From Flavisolibacter longurius (lineage in GTDB: Bacteria; Bacteroidota; Bacteroidia; Chitinophagales; Chitinophagaceae), in assembly GCA_014163555.1 (NCBI GenBank), contig JACJGO010000017.1:62001-126000 (forward strand): a stretch of DNA of 64,000 nt. The letters are read 5' to 3'. The stretch's first letter is position 1. Every line of letters starts with the position of its first letter. Below the pieces are notes generated by a model. It saw only the letters and a program-made list of their open reading frames with translations, was not told the origin of the DNA and searched no databases. Positions 8,597 through 16,945 of the stretch are shown piece by piece. The translations under genes were made by a program, and so were the position numbers.

Positions 8597-9810
8597 AAAA
8601 GATGATTCCTTACCTGGCAGGAGGCCTGTTGGTGTTGTTGCTGTTTGTCTTGCTCTTGTCCAGCCGCGGAAAGTTAATGCAGCAAATGGACGAACGTGTT
8701 ACGCTGCGCCAACGCGACAGCATTCCGTACGGTACATCGGCTGCTAAAAAGCTTCTTCCTTCCTTGTTTCCCAATGCGAACGTTTACTTTGATGCCCGTT
8801 ATCCCGGTTCCTGGGATGATATTGAAAGCTTCAAGCCAGACCAGGCGGTCATCATGGTAGCCGATTATTTTTATGCGGATGAAGATGAACTGGATCGCAT
8901 CAGCCGTTTCGCTGCCAAAGGCAACACGGTGTTCATTATTGCAAGAACGTTTTCGGATGATGCTGCCAATTATTTTAACCTGACGCTTGGCAATGCATAC
9001 AACTACCTTCAGGCCGAAAATGATGACAGCATGAAGCTGCGCCTGGAAAAGCCCTTGTTCTCAGAGGATTCGTTGTTTACGTATCCCGGGAAAAAATACG
9101 AAGGCTTCATTCAAAATATGATAACCGGCCGAACGGCCGTCCTTGGTCGCAACGAAAACGGGATCCCGAATTTTATTCGATTGCGAAACGGAGAGGGAAA
9201 TGTTTTCCTGCACACAGCACCCCTTGCGTTCAGCAATTATTTTATTCTTCACAAAGAGAATATCCGTTATTTCCAGAGTGCTCTCTCCGTAATCCCCACC
9301 AATTCTAAATCTGTTTTGTGGAATGAGTATTTCCTGGAAAAGCTGCGAAGCCCATCAAAGAAAAAAGACACCAACTGGCTGTCGACATTGTTTAATTATT
9401 CTGCTTTCAAGTGGGGCTTGCTAACGGCCCTGGCTACCCTCATTTTGTTTGCACTCCTGGGCATGCGCCGCAAACAGCGGATGATTCCTCCGCATACCAA
9501 ACCCAGAAATGACTCCCTGGAGTTTGTGAAAACCCTCGGACGCCTGTACTATGATAAGGGCGATCATAAAAACCTGGCGCAAAAGATGGGGGCTTATTTT
9601 CTGGAACACGTCCGGTCGCAATACAAAATGCCTACGCATACGCTTGACAGTGAGTTTGTGCGAACCCTGCATCACAAAAGCGGTTTTCCCGAAGAAGAAT
9701 TGCAGGTTATTGTTTCTACAATCGGACAACTTTCCCTGCAGGAAGCCGAAAGCGAAGAGGGGCTGGCCCGGTTGCATCATCAACTAGAACTTTTTTATCA
9801 AAACACGTGA
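8593..9810 (+). CDS. DUF4350 domain-containing membrane protein
   Basis: This 405-residue protein has an N-terminal membrane anchor (residues 4-24) and a DUF4350 region beginning Tyr-Gly-Thr-Ser-Ala-Ala-Lys. That region includes a Val-Ile-Met-Val-Ala-Asp-Tyr-Phe strand and a Gly-Asn-Thr-Val-Phe-Ile-Ile turn that resemble a GATase1-like fold. A second membrane segment lies near residues 273-291, followed by a cytoplasmic C-terminal tail of about 110 residues. It belongs to the same coupled operon. By context it may be part of a membrane complex driven by the MoxR ATPase. Confidence 0.78.
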   Translation: MKKMIPYLAGGLLVLLLFVLLLSSRGKLMQQMDERVTLRQRDSIPYGTSAAKKLLPSLFPNANVYFDARYPGSWDDIESFKPDQAVIMVADYFYADEDELDRISRFAAKGNTVFIIARTFSDDAANYFNLTLGNAYNYLQAENDDSMKLRLEKPLFSEDSLFTYPGKKYEGFIQNMITGRTAVLGRNENGIPNFIRLRNGEGNVFLHTAPLAFSNYFILHKENIRYFQSALSVIPTNSKSVLWNEYFLEKLRSPSKKKDTNWLSTLFNYSAFKWGLLTALATLILFALLGMRRKQRMIPPHTKPRNDSLEFVKTLGRLYYDKGDHKNLAQKMGAYFLEHVRSQYKMPTHTLDSEFVRTLHHKSGFPEEELQVIVSTIGQLSLQEAESEEGLARLHHQLELFYQNT

Positions 9811-9811
9811 C

Positions 9812-10792
9812 ATGGAAGAAAATGTAATTTTTGAACAACGTACCGATCTGACCCAATTGAATGATGCCGTACTCAATGTACGTGAACAGATAAAAAAACT
9901 GATTGTCGGGCAGGATGAAATGGTGAAACTGATTGTTACCGCCATACTGGCCGACGGTCATGTGCTGATCGAAGGCGTTCCCGGCGTGGCCAAAACACTC
10001 ACGGCAAAGCTGGTGGCAAAGTCCATGAATGTGCAGTTTTCCCGCATACAGTTTACCCCCGACCTGATGCCTTCTGATGTGCTGGGTACTCCAGTGTTCA
10101 ATCCAAAAGAAGGCAGCTTTGAATTTAAGCGGGGTCCCTTGTTCAGCAATATTGTTTTGATAGATGAGATCAACCGGGCGCCGGCAAAAACCCAATCGGC
10201 ACTTTTTGAAGTCATGGAAGAACGTCAGATCACCGTGGATGGAAGAACCTATACCATGCAACCTCCTTTCATGGTGCTGGCAACGCAAAATCCGGTTGAA
10301 CAGGAAGGAACCTACCGCCTGCCTGAAGCGCAACTGGACCGCTTTCTTTTTAAAGTGGTTGTGCCCTATCCCAGCGAAGCAGAAGAAATGGAGATCCTGA
10401 CACAGTTTCACAACCTTGGCAGTACCGATGCCATGGCTGCCATTCAGCCTGTTTTAAATGGCGAAACCATTGTACAGATACGGAAACTCGTCAAGAGCAT
10501 AATGATTGAAGAACGCCTGCTACAGTTCATTGCCAAACTGGTTCACATTACCCGAAACAACAAATCCATCTACCTTGGCGGGTCGCCTAGAGCATCGCTT
10601 GCCATCATGAATGCATCCAAAGCCATGGCCGCTATCAACGGTCGGGATTTTGTTACGCCGGAAGACATACTGGACGTGGTGCCTCCGGTATTGCGCCACC
10701 GCATTATTCTTTCTCCCGATAAAGAAATGGAAGGGGTGACGGAAGATGTCGTGATCAAACAAATTATTCAATCTATGGATATTCCCCGCTAA
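9812..10792 (+). CDS. MoxR family AAA+ ATPase
   Basis: This 326-residue AAA+ ATPase carries Walker A Gly-Val-Pro-Gly-Val-Ala-Lys-Thr (residues 55-62) and Walker B Ile-Val-Leu-Ile-Asp-Glu-Ile-Asn (114-121). The sensor stretch Ala-Thr-Gln-Asn-Pro-Val-Glu-Gln-Glu-Gly is followed by a lid domain ending Pro-Asp-Lys-Glu-Met-Glu-Gly. MoxR proteins act as chaperone-like ATPases that mature or regulate partners, often proteins with von Willebrand A domains or DUF58. It starts one base after the DUF4350 stop and overlaps the DUF58 start by one base (TAATG). Confidence 0.93.
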   Translation: MEENVIFEQRTDLTQLNDAVLNVREQIKKLIVGQDEMVKLIVTAILADGHVLIEGVPGVAKTLTAKLVAKSMNVQFSRIQFTPDLMPSDVLGTPVFNPKEGSFEFKRGPLFSNIVLIDEINRAPAKTQSALFEVMEERQITVDGRTYTMQPPFMVLATQNPVEQEGTYRLPEAQLDRFLFKVVVPYPSEAEEMEILTQFHNLGSTDAMAAIQPVLNGETIVQIRKLVKSIMIEERLLQFIAKLVHITRNNKSIYLGGSPRASLAIMNASKAMAAINGRDFVTPEDILDVVPPVLRHRIILSPDKEMEGVTEDVVIKQIIQSMDIPR

Positions 10793-12141
10793 TGGTTCAA
10801 TCGATGCTGAACGGTTGGGATAACACCTCGTTTTACCTCCACAAAAAGGTGTATTATGCCGGTTACGGCATTGCTGCCATTTTTGTGTTTTCGTTTTTTG
10901 TGCCGGTGTTGCAAACCGTTGCACTTTTTTTGTTGCTGGCCCTCGGCATTCTTATCCTCATTGATGCCATCTTACTTTATCAGAAAAAAGGTTTGTCTGC
11001 TGAACGGCGCCTACCGGAGCGATTGAGTAATGGCGATAAGAATGCAATTTCACTCCACTTTTATAACGGTTATAATTTTCCGCTTTCAGCAACAGTGGTG
11101 GAAGAACTACCTTTTCAATTCCAGGAGCGGAACTGGAAAAGGGGGCTACAGGTCGATGGTTCGGGCGAAAGTGAAATTGTATATACAATTGTTCCGCAGG
11201 AGAGGGGTGAATACAATTTTGGTCGCATCAATGTATTTGTCAACGGACCCTTGCGGGTGGTGCAACGCCGCTATCGCCTGGGAAGAGAACAAACGGTAAA
11301 AGTATATCCATCGTTTATCCAGATGCGTAAATACCAGTTGTTGGCTGTTGCCAACCGGCTGCAGGAAAGTGGTGTAAAGCGGATGCGTAAACTTGGTCAC
11401 AGCATGGAGTTTGAACAGGTTAAAGAATATGTACGCGGCGATGATTACCGTACTATCAACTGGAAGGCCACAGCCCGCAAGGGAGACCTGATGGTAAACA
11501 ATTATACGGATGAACGCAGTCAGCAGATTTATTGCCTGGTTGACAAAGGACGGGTAATGAAAATGCCGTTTGAAGGTATGACGCTGCTGGATTATGCCAT
11601 CAATGCTTCACTGGTGTTGTCGAGTGTGGCCTTGCAAAAGCAGGACAAGGCCGGGCTGGTCACCTTTGCCCAAAACATCGACGCTTTTCTGTTGGCCGAT
11701 AAAAAGCCTACGCAGATCAATAATATTTTAGAGGCTCTTTACAAACAACAAACCGCTTTCCTTGAACCTGATCTTGAAAAGTTGTTTTCTGTGGTCAGGA
11801 ATCGTATTACACAGCGCAGCCTGCTGGTTTTATTTACCAATATCGAATCGTTTGATAGCCTTGACCGGGTTTTGCCTTCATTGAAACGGCTGGCGAATTA
11901 TCATCTGTTGATGGTTGTATTTTTTGACAACACGGAAATGAAGGGACTGGCGGAATCAAAAGCAAAAACGACAGAAGAAATTTATATTAAAACCATTGCC
12001 GAAAAACACCGGTATGAAAAGCAGTTGATCGTAAAAGAACTGCAGAAGGCCGGGATAGTTGCGGTGTTGTCAACACCGCAAAATCTTACGGTGAATGCAT
12101 TGAATAAATACCTGGAGTTGAAAACAAGGCAGTCGATTTAG
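10792..12141 (+). CDS. DUF58 domain-containing protein
   Basis: This 449-residue protein has two membrane segments at residues 25-64, then a beta-rich stretch. The DUF58 core follows: Gly-His-Ser-Met-Glu-Phe-Glu-Gln-Val-Lys-Glu-Tyr, Gly-Asp-Asp-Tyr-Arg, Ile-Asn-Trp-Lys-Ala-Thr-Ala-Arg. The C-terminal half has a VWA-like fold. DUF58 proteins are the usual partners of MoxR ATPases and are implicated in envelope or stress functions. The gene closes the operon. The characteristic TAATG overlap with MoxR indicates balanced translation of the two. Confidence 0.9.
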   Translation: MVQSMLNGWDNTSFYLHKKVYYAGYGIAAIFVFSFFVPVLQTVALFLLLALGILILIDAILLYQKKGLSAERRLPERLSNGDKNAISLHFYNGYNFPLSATVVEELPFQFQERNWKRGLQVDGSGESEIVYTIVPQERGEYNFGRINVFVNGPLRVVQRRYRLGREQTVKVYPSFIQMRKYQLLAVANRLQESGVKRMRKLGHSMEFEQVKEYVRGDDYRTINWKATARKGDLMVNNYTDERSQQIYCLVDKGRVMKMPFEGMTLLDYAINASLVLSSVALQKQDKAGLVTFAQNIDAFLLADKKPTQINNILEALYKQQTAFLEPDLEKLFSVVRNRITQRSLLVLFTNIESFDSLDRVLPSLKRLANYHLLMVVFFDNTEMKGLAESKAKTTEEIYIKTIAEKHRYEKQLIVKELQKAGIVAVLSTPQNLTVNALNKYLELKTRQSI

Positions 12142-12254
12142 ATTTTGCAATCCTTCCTGACAGGGGAGAGGTTTCTTTCGTCCCTTGAGGAAGGAGGGTC
12201 TGTGGATTGTAGTATGGCCTGCTTTAGTTTGCCAGCTTTTCTTTAGGTTGTTTT

Positions 12255-12282
12255 CCACCTTTTGTCTTGAAACAAAAGGTGG
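12255..12282. repeat. Perfect 11-bp inverted repeat, REP-like
   Basis: CCACCTTTTGT (12255-12265) and ACAAAAGGTGG (12272-12282) form a perfect stem with a six-base loop. A conserved-looking flank beginning AGCCAAAAGTTCAAGG follows. There is no T tract, so this looks like a dispersed palindromic repeat more than a terminator. Confidence 0.6.
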
Positions 12283-12695
12283 AGCCAAAAGTTCAAGGAA
12301 AAGGCAAACGCTCCGCTGCCTTTTCCCTGCCAACGCACAATAGGCATGCATTACACATTGCAGGCTTCCTCTATTTGCAGTCTTTCTTTTCAGCCACATT
12401 CTGCACGACAGGTTGCATGTTGCAATCCTTCTTTACCTGCTCATAAAGCAAGAGCCTAAAGGCGCTGTATTGCGCTATCCCTTCTTTTCAGCAATAAGAT
12501 GGGTTAGCCCATGCGCAATAAGGCGCTGGACTAGCGGGTGAAGGGTTAAAATTATGGAAGGTTCTTCTGCCTTGAGCATTGATTGTTGAGTATTGAACAT
12601 TGCTCATTATGATACACAAACAAAAAGCCTCCATCAAATGGCTGACAGAGGCTAAAAATATATCGTGCAAAAGCGAGGTCTGTGCGTTGGCTGTT

Positions 12696-12714
12696 CCTCC
12701 CCCGTTGGGGGAGG
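12696..12714. repeat. GC-rich inverted repeat after the PH-domain gene
   Basis: CCTCCCCC (12696-12703) and GGGGGAGG (12707-12714) pair around GTT. It sits 13 bases past the stop of the minus-strand PH-domain gene. It could help end that transcript, but a T tract is missing. The motif type is common as an intergenic repeat in this phylum. Confidence 0.5.
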
Positions 12715-12727
12715 CAAGGTGGGGGCC

Positions 12728-13222
12728 TTAAATCCCCGGATGATCATGCACCAGCACATTGTCCATACCCCAGCGGCGGTTCTTGCGACATATTTCCGCA
12801 TAGTTGCGGATCTGGTCTTTGATCCAGTGCGGTTTTGGAAATGCATTAAACTGATGTTTGTCTTCCGCATCATCCGTGCTGTACACAATGATGTTGCCCA
12901 CGCCAAACATGCGGTAGAAAAATGGTTCTTCTATCGTTGTGTCCCGAACGCGGTACAATTCGGTTTCGTTGGTCACTTTATGAAAAACACCTTTCGAGAT
13001 AATAATGCGCTGGTCAGTGAGAGTGAAGCGCAACGTTTTTACCAGCATATATTTCCACCAGGCATAAACGGCAGGCACCAGCAGAAGCACAAATAAAATA
13101 GGATTGGCCAATAGGATAGCCAGCACAATAACGGCAGCGGCCAGTAATCCGGCCAAAACGAAATGCTTCAGGTTTACAATCTGCGAAGGGCTCGTTTGGT
13201 GAATGGTTTTTTCGGGCTGCAT
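12728..13222 (-). CDS. Bacterial PH (bPH2/YdbS-like) domain membrane protein
   Basis: This 164-residue protein has two hydrophobic helices at about residues 22-60, then a bacterial pleckstrin-homology domain. The domain starts with Thr-Asp-Gln-Arg-Ile-Ile-Ile-Ser-Lys-Gly-Val-Phe and continues Asn-Glu-Thr-Glu-Leu-Tyr-Arg-Val-Arg-Asp and Gly-Val-Gly-Asn-Ile-Ile-Val-Tyr-Ser-Thr-Asp. Such proteins (YdbS, YdbT) are membrane-anchored with no assigned reaction. It is a single gene, divergent from hppD. Confidence 0.82.
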   Translation of the reverse strand: MQPEKTIHQTSPSQIVNLKHFVLAGLLAAAVIVLAILLANPILFVLLLVPAVYAWWKYMLVKTLRFTLTDQRIIISKGVFHKVTNETELYRVRDTTIEEPFFYRMFGVGNIIVYSTDDAEDKHQFNAFPKPHWIKDQIRNYAEICRKNRRWGMDNVLVHDHPGI

Positions 13223-13231
13223 ACAGCATGA

Positions 13232-13258
13232 TTTGTCAGCCTAATATAAGTAATTTTG
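13232..13258 (+). promoter_or_regulatory. Predicted hppD promoter (TAnnTTTG -7 box)
   Basis: TAATTTTG at 13251-13258 exactly matches the Bacteroidota -7 consensus and ends 31 bases before the hppD ATG at 13290. An upstream TTTG (13232-13235) could be the -33 box, although the 15-base gap is shorter than usual. Confidence 0.55.
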
Positions 13259-13289
13259 TACCAGCCTTTTGTTTTTGAAATCATTCTAT

Positions 13290-14423
13290 ATGGAAACAGT
13301 TACGACCGAAAAACAAACAACGATTGCACCCACCGATTTTCTTCCTTTGCAAGGCACCGATTATGTTGAGTTTTATGTGGGCAATGCCAAGCAGGCGGCT
13401 CACTATTACATGAGCGCCTTTGGTTTTCAGGCCTTGGCCTATGCCGGTCCTGAAACCGGAATGCGTGACAGGGCTTCTTACGTGGTACGGCAAAACAAGC
13501 TAACATTCGTTTTAACAACCCCGCTTTATCCTGAAAACGAAATCGCCGATCATATTTACCAACATGGTGATGGGGTCAAAGCGCTGGCGCTTCGGGTGGA
13601 TGATGCCACCTCGGCCTGGGAGGAAACCACCAAGCGGGGTGGGAAAAGCTATCTCGAACCCAGGCGGTTACAGGATGAGAGCGGCGAAGTGGTGCTGAGC
13701 GGTATTCATACCTATGGGGATACGGTTCACCTTTTTGTAGAGCGTAAAAACTACAACGGTGCATTTTTGCCAGGCTACCGGCCTTGGAGCAATCCGCATT
13801 TTGCACCGCCCAGCACGGGACTTTTGTATGTTGACCACTGCGTAGGCAATGTGGACTGGAACCAGATGAACTCCTGGGTGAAGTTTTATGAAGAGGTGAT
13901 GGGCTTCCGCAATATTCTTTCTTTTGATGATAATGATATCTCCACGGAATATTCGGCCCTGATGAGTAAGGTCATGAGCAACGGAAACGGCTTTGTAAAA
14001 TTTCCCATTAACGAACCGGCCGAAGGCAAGAAAAAATCACAGGTGGAAGAATACCTCCAGTTTTACCGGGGCGAAGGGGTGCAACATGTGGCCCTGGTCA
14101 CGGCGGATATTGTCACCACGGTACGCGACCTGAAAAGCAGGGGGGTGGAATTTCTGCAGGTGCCCACCACCTATTACGATGATCTTTTAGACCGTGTGGG
14201 CACAATAGACGAAGACCTGGAACCGTTGAAAGAACTGGGAATACTGGTGGACAGGGACAATGAAGGGTATCTTTTGCAACTCTTTTCCAAGCCGGTGCAG
14301 GACAGGCCAACGGTTTTCTTCGAGATCATTCAGCGAAAGGGCGCCAAAAGTTTCGGCAAAGGCAATTTCAAAGCCCTGTTTGAAGCCATCGAGCGGGAGC
14401 AGGAGGCAAGAGGGAATTTGTAA
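13290..14423 (+). CDS. hppD: 4-hydroxyphenylpyruvate dioxygenase
   Basis: This 377-residue enzyme converts 4-hydroxyphenylpyruvate to homogentisate in tyrosine catabolism, using non-haem Fe(II) and O2. The iron ligands of the family are visible: His183 (Val-Asp-His-Cys-Val-Gly-Asn), His266 (Gly-Val-Gln-His-Val-Ala-Leu) and Glu345 (Phe-Phe-Glu-Ile-Ile-Gln-Arg). The C-terminal helix containing Gly-Lys-Gly-Asn-Phe closes the active site. The length is normal for the bacterial enzyme. The ATG at 13290 follows a clear promoter, and an earlier TTG at 13269 would precede the domain without reason. No other homogentisate-pathway gene is adjacent. Confidence 0.95.
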   Translation: METVTTEKQTTIAPTDFLPLQGTDYVEFYVGNAKQAAHYYMSAFGFQALAYAGPETGMRDRASYVVRQNKLTFVLTTPLYPENEIADHIYQHGDGVKALALRVDDATSAWEETTKRGGKSYLEPRRLQDESGEVVLSGIHTYGDTVHLFVERKNYNGAFLPGYRPWSNPHFAPPSTGLLYVDHCVGNVDWNQMNSWVKFYEEVMGFRNILSFDDNDISTEYSALMSKVMSNGNGFVKFPINEPAEGKKKSQVEEYLQFYRGEGVQHVALVTADIVTTVRDLKSRGVEFLQVPTTYYDDLLDRVGTIDEDLEPLKELGILVDRDNEGYLLQLFSKPVQDRPTVFFEIIQRKGAKSFGKGNFKALFEAIEREQEARGNL

Positions 14424-14644
14424 GGTAGAATTGTTGTTAAGTTGAAATGTTGATGGGTGAGTAGTGAGTTAGACTTATTTCATTACAGTTTATTATGGTT
14501 TGTTTACTGGATAAACGCGTCAACACACCATCTTGTCAACTTTTCTTCCAATGAACTGACTACCCATTTCACCCATTCCACCGTATTTTTCCTTTTTCTT
14601 TGCAACTGTTTACAGAACTTGCTGACCATAAAGTTGAAAATCGG

Positions 14645-15799
14645 ATGAAAAACCTTCTTCTGCCTATTCTACTTCTTCTCTCTTTGTTTGGGTATTCTCA
14701 GGGTACTCAGGTTTCGTTTATTGATTACCAGCGAAACTTTTCAAGGCCTTCCATGGCCATGCAAAAAAAACTGGATACCCTGCAAAAACAGTTTGCCTCA
14801 AAAGGTTTTCAATGGCCGGCTGCCAACATGTATATCCGTTCGTTTAAATACGACGGACAACTGGAAATCTGGATCAGCAATTCAAGGAAAGAACCGTACA
14901 AACTTTTTAAAACCTATCGTGTTTGTGCGCTGGCGGGCTCGCTGGGACCCAAACGCATGCAGGGCGATTACCAGGTGCCGGAAGGATTTTATTATATCAA
15001 CGAATTCAATCCCAACAGTATGTACTTTCTTTCACTGGGATTGAATTACCCCAATCCTTCTGACAGGATTCTTTCCGACCCAACGCGGCCGGGGGGTGAT
15101 ATTTATATTCATGGCAGTTGCGTTACGGTAGGTTGTATTCCTGTTACCGATCAGCAGATCGATGAGATTTACCTGTTGGCAGCCTACGCAAAAAATGCCG
15201 GCCAGGATTACATTCCCGTACACATTTTTCCCATACGCTATAACACCAAAAAAAGTGTGGAGTACTTGGCTTCGTTGACAAAAAACGATGCAAAACTGAA
15301 ATCCTTTGCCGCCAATCTGGAAGCTGTGTACGATCATTTTGAGGTAACCCGCAAGCTACCCGTAATTATGGTTGACAACCGTGGCGAATACCAATACGCC
15401 GGCCTGGCAAAAAAAGTTGTGGTTGAACAACCGGCCCCAAAAAAGCGGGAACCGGTTCAGCACCGCGTTCGCAACATCACTGAACTGGCTGATGTGGTAT
15501 TGATTTGGCCGAAGTTCCAGGGTGGCGGAAATAATTTTTTAAAATACCTCGACCAGATGGGACAGGCACTTGGCGCCAAGCTTCCGCAGGGAGTAAAAAA
15601 AGCCAATGTGCAGGTTGAGTTTATTGTGGATACCGACGGCGTTCCTACCAATTTTAAAGTGCTGCAGGGCGTGAATGAAGAATTTGATGATGAAATGATC
15701 ACGGTTCTGGAAAATATGCCGGTGTGGGAACCAGCTATGCTCGACGGTAGTAAAGTTGTCGCGAAAAAAATTAAGCAAAGCTTTGTCGTAGAAAAATAA
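14645..15799 (+). CDS. L,D-transpeptidase fused to TonB C-terminal domain
   Basis: This 384-residue protein has a signal peptide (Met-Lys-Asn-Leu-Leu-Leu-Pro, cut near residue 19). A YkuD-type L,D-transpeptidase domain follows with the catalytic region His-Gly-Ser-Cys-Val-Thr-Val-Gly-Cys-Ile at residues 156-165. His156 and Cys164 are the expected catalytic pair. From about residue 300 a TonB C-terminal-like domain follows (Val-Gln-Val-Glu-Phe-Ile-Val-Asp-Thr-Asp-Gly-Val-Pro and Trp-Glu-Pro-Ala near the end). YkuD domains crosslink peptidoglycan or attach proteins to it. The TonB-C module could contact an outer membrane protein. The start is set at the signal peptide's ATG (14645). Confidence 0.82.
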   Translation: MKNLLLPILLLLSLFGYSQGTQVSFIDYQRNFSRPSMAMQKKLDTLQKQFASKGFQWPAANMYIRSFKYDGQLEIWISNSRKEPYKLFKTYRVCALAGSLGPKRMQGDYQVPEGFYYINEFNPNSMYFLSLGLNYPNPSDRILSDPTRPGGDIYIHGSCVTVGCIPVTDQQIDEIYLLAAYAKNAGQDYIPVHIFPIRYNTKKSVEYLASLTKNDAKLKSFAANLEAVYDHFEVTRKLPVIMVDNRGEYQYAGLAKKVVVEQPAPKKREPVQHRVRNITELADVVLIWPKFQGGGNNFLKYLDQMGQALGAKLPQGVKKANVQVEFIVDTDGVPTNFKVLQGVNEEFDDEMITVLENMPVWEPAMLDGSKVVAKKIKQSFVVEK

Positions 15800-15821
15800 A
15801 AGCTAAGAATTTTTAAAGAGG

Positions 15822-15846
15822 AGCAGCCCGAAAGGCTGCTTTTTTA
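15822..15846 (+). terminator. Rho-independent terminator
   Basis: AGCAGCC (15822-15828) pairs with GGCTGCT (15834-15840) around CGAAA, followed by a run of T. It ends the L,D-transpeptidase gene. Confidence 0.85.
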
Positions 15847-16036
15847 TTGCCCTGCACCCGCATACGCAAGCCAGTAGTCGTTTCCACTTTTTGTTTAAGT
15901 GTTGGACAATTGCATATGGAAATTTTTCAACTCGTAGTTCTACGTAGACAGGGTCAGTAGTTGTTGCAGGGGCATCGTGGGTAGATTACCTCTTAGTCCG
16001 TATTAACCATAAGAAAAAGAAAGAGCAAATCTGCCA

Positions 16037-16067
16037 TTGTACAGGAAGGGGACAGGCTATACTTTTG
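16037..16067 (+). promoter_or_regulatory. Predicted promoter for a short non-coding transcript
   Basis: TTG at 16037-16039 and TACTTTTG at 16060-16067 match the Bacteroidota -33/-7 pattern with a 20-base spacer. No open frame follows before the terminator at 16267. Confidence 0.45.
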
Positions 16068-16073
16068 TACCAG

Positions 16074-16296
16074 TTAATTGAAAAACAAAAAGAATCCAAT
16101 ACAACGAAAAACCAGAGCCAATTGCCTAGAAGAAAAACCAAATCCGTTATCCATTGAAGTCCGTTTTTAATTTTGTACCTGAAAACTAATCCAATCCAAT
16201 TGAAAACCCCAGGCGTCCAATTCTAATGAAAACCAACAAGTACCACTAACACCGCCTGAACGAATTATCCCCCGCTTTTGACGGGGGATTTTCTTT
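16074..16296 (+). ncRNA. Candidate small RNA, about 220 nt
   Basis: The interval runs from just past the promoter box at 16060-16067 to a strong terminator at 16267-16296. It has no ribosome site or open frame worth reporting. AATCCAAT-like words recur (16091, 16188, 16194). I do not recognise a known RNA family. It could also be an untranslated remnant between a promoter and a stray terminator. Confidence 0.3.
16267..16296 (+). terminator. Rho-independent terminator without an upstream gene
   Basis: ATCCCCCG (16267-16274) and CGGGGGAT (16282-16289) form a strong stem followed by TTTTCTTT on the plus strand. On the minus strand the T tract is lacking, so it does not obviously belong to the gene at 16321. 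Confidence 0.75.
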
Positions 16297-16320
16297 ATTC
16301 TTAGTTGTGATCATAGTTAT

Positions 16321-16617
16321 TCAGGCAAAATATTCGGCGGAGGGATAAGGGCTCGTTTCTTTTTTAAATGTCAAACGGGGTTTTAAGTTGGCTCCGTTTG
16401 TCAGCACCTTCAGCTTCTCAGAAGAATTATACGCCATTACAGAAACCAAGTCTTCCGAATCCTTCTGGTAAAAGATTTCTACCAACAGATCATCCAGTTC
16501 ATACAGATCTACGATAAAGCCATCCTCCATCCGAGAAAGCAGGAAAGAAGCATTGGCGAGTAGGATGTCCGCCTGCTTTTGATAATCGAGTTGGTAAAAT
16601 TCGTTTGCGGTAATCAT
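16321..16617 (-). CDS. Conserved hypothetical small protein
   Basis: This 98-residue protein starts at the ATG at 16617 (Met-Ile-Thr-Ala-Asn-Glu-Phe-Tyr). A longer in-frame start at 16716 adds 33 residues of low-quality sequence. It is acidic in its first half, with alternating Leu-Leu patterns (Ala-Ser-Phe-Leu-Leu-Ser-Arg, Glu-Ile-Phe-Tyr-Gln) that suggest an alpha/beta fold. I recognise no domain or catalytic motif. It is isolated, with intergenic sequence of about 300 bases or more on both sides. Confidence 0.65.
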   Translation of the reverse strand: MITANEFYQLDYQKQADILLANASFLLSRMEDGFIVDLYELDDLLVEIFYQKDSEDLVSVMAYNSSEKLKVLTNGANLKPRLTFKKETSPYPSAEYFA

Positions 16618-16945
16618 GGTGGCCGTTTTAGATAAGGAAATCCGACATGACAAACTGTACACTTTTTGTGCCAATTCGTTTCTGCAAGGAAAAGCTAGTG
16701 AAACAGCGTGAAACAAGCAAAAACTAGCGGATAAATTTTGCCAAATTGGGGAAAATAGTTGCAGAAATGGCAGATTTTCATTGTTACAGGTGTTGCTAAC
16801 CGGGACAGTAAGGGGTAATTGGCTTGTGTAGCCTTATAGCATTAGGCCATTCCATAACGGTATCCAACCAACGAAAACAATGATTCTGTTCTGAAAGTTT
16901 ATTTCTTTCGAATACCTGCAATAGGGCTTACTTGTTTACTATAAA
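16618..16945. other. Intergenic region, nothing recognised
   Basis: About 328 bases between the small hypothetical gene and metZ, both on the minus strand. I see no open frame, tRNA or clear terminator. It should contain the promoter of the small gene, but I could not identify one. Confidence 0.4.

Larger units (their letters stand above)
12142..12727. other. Repeat-rich intergenic region without a gene
   Basis: About 586 bases with no convincing open frame. It contains at least three hairpin repeats (the two itemised separately plus CCTTGAGGAAGG near 12180), a GGGTTAGCCC palindrome near 12503, and A/T-rich spacer. I read it as an accumulation of short dispersed intergenic repeats of the kind frequent in Chitinophagaceae genomes, but copy number cannot be tested from this window. 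Confidence 0.5.
15800..16320. other. Intergenic region with terminators and a possible small RNA
   Basis: About 520 bases without a protein gene. It holds the terminator of the transpeptidase gene (15822-15846), two TAnnTTTG-like boxes (TACTTTTG at 16060-16067 and TAATTTTG at 16168-16175) and a strong terminator at 16267-16296. Confidence 0.6.

Noticed and set aside
14457-14644. Imperfect inverted repeat in the gap between hppD and the transpeptidase
   Set aside because: Only partial matches with several gaps, compatible with chance in G/T-rich and A/C-rich stretches.
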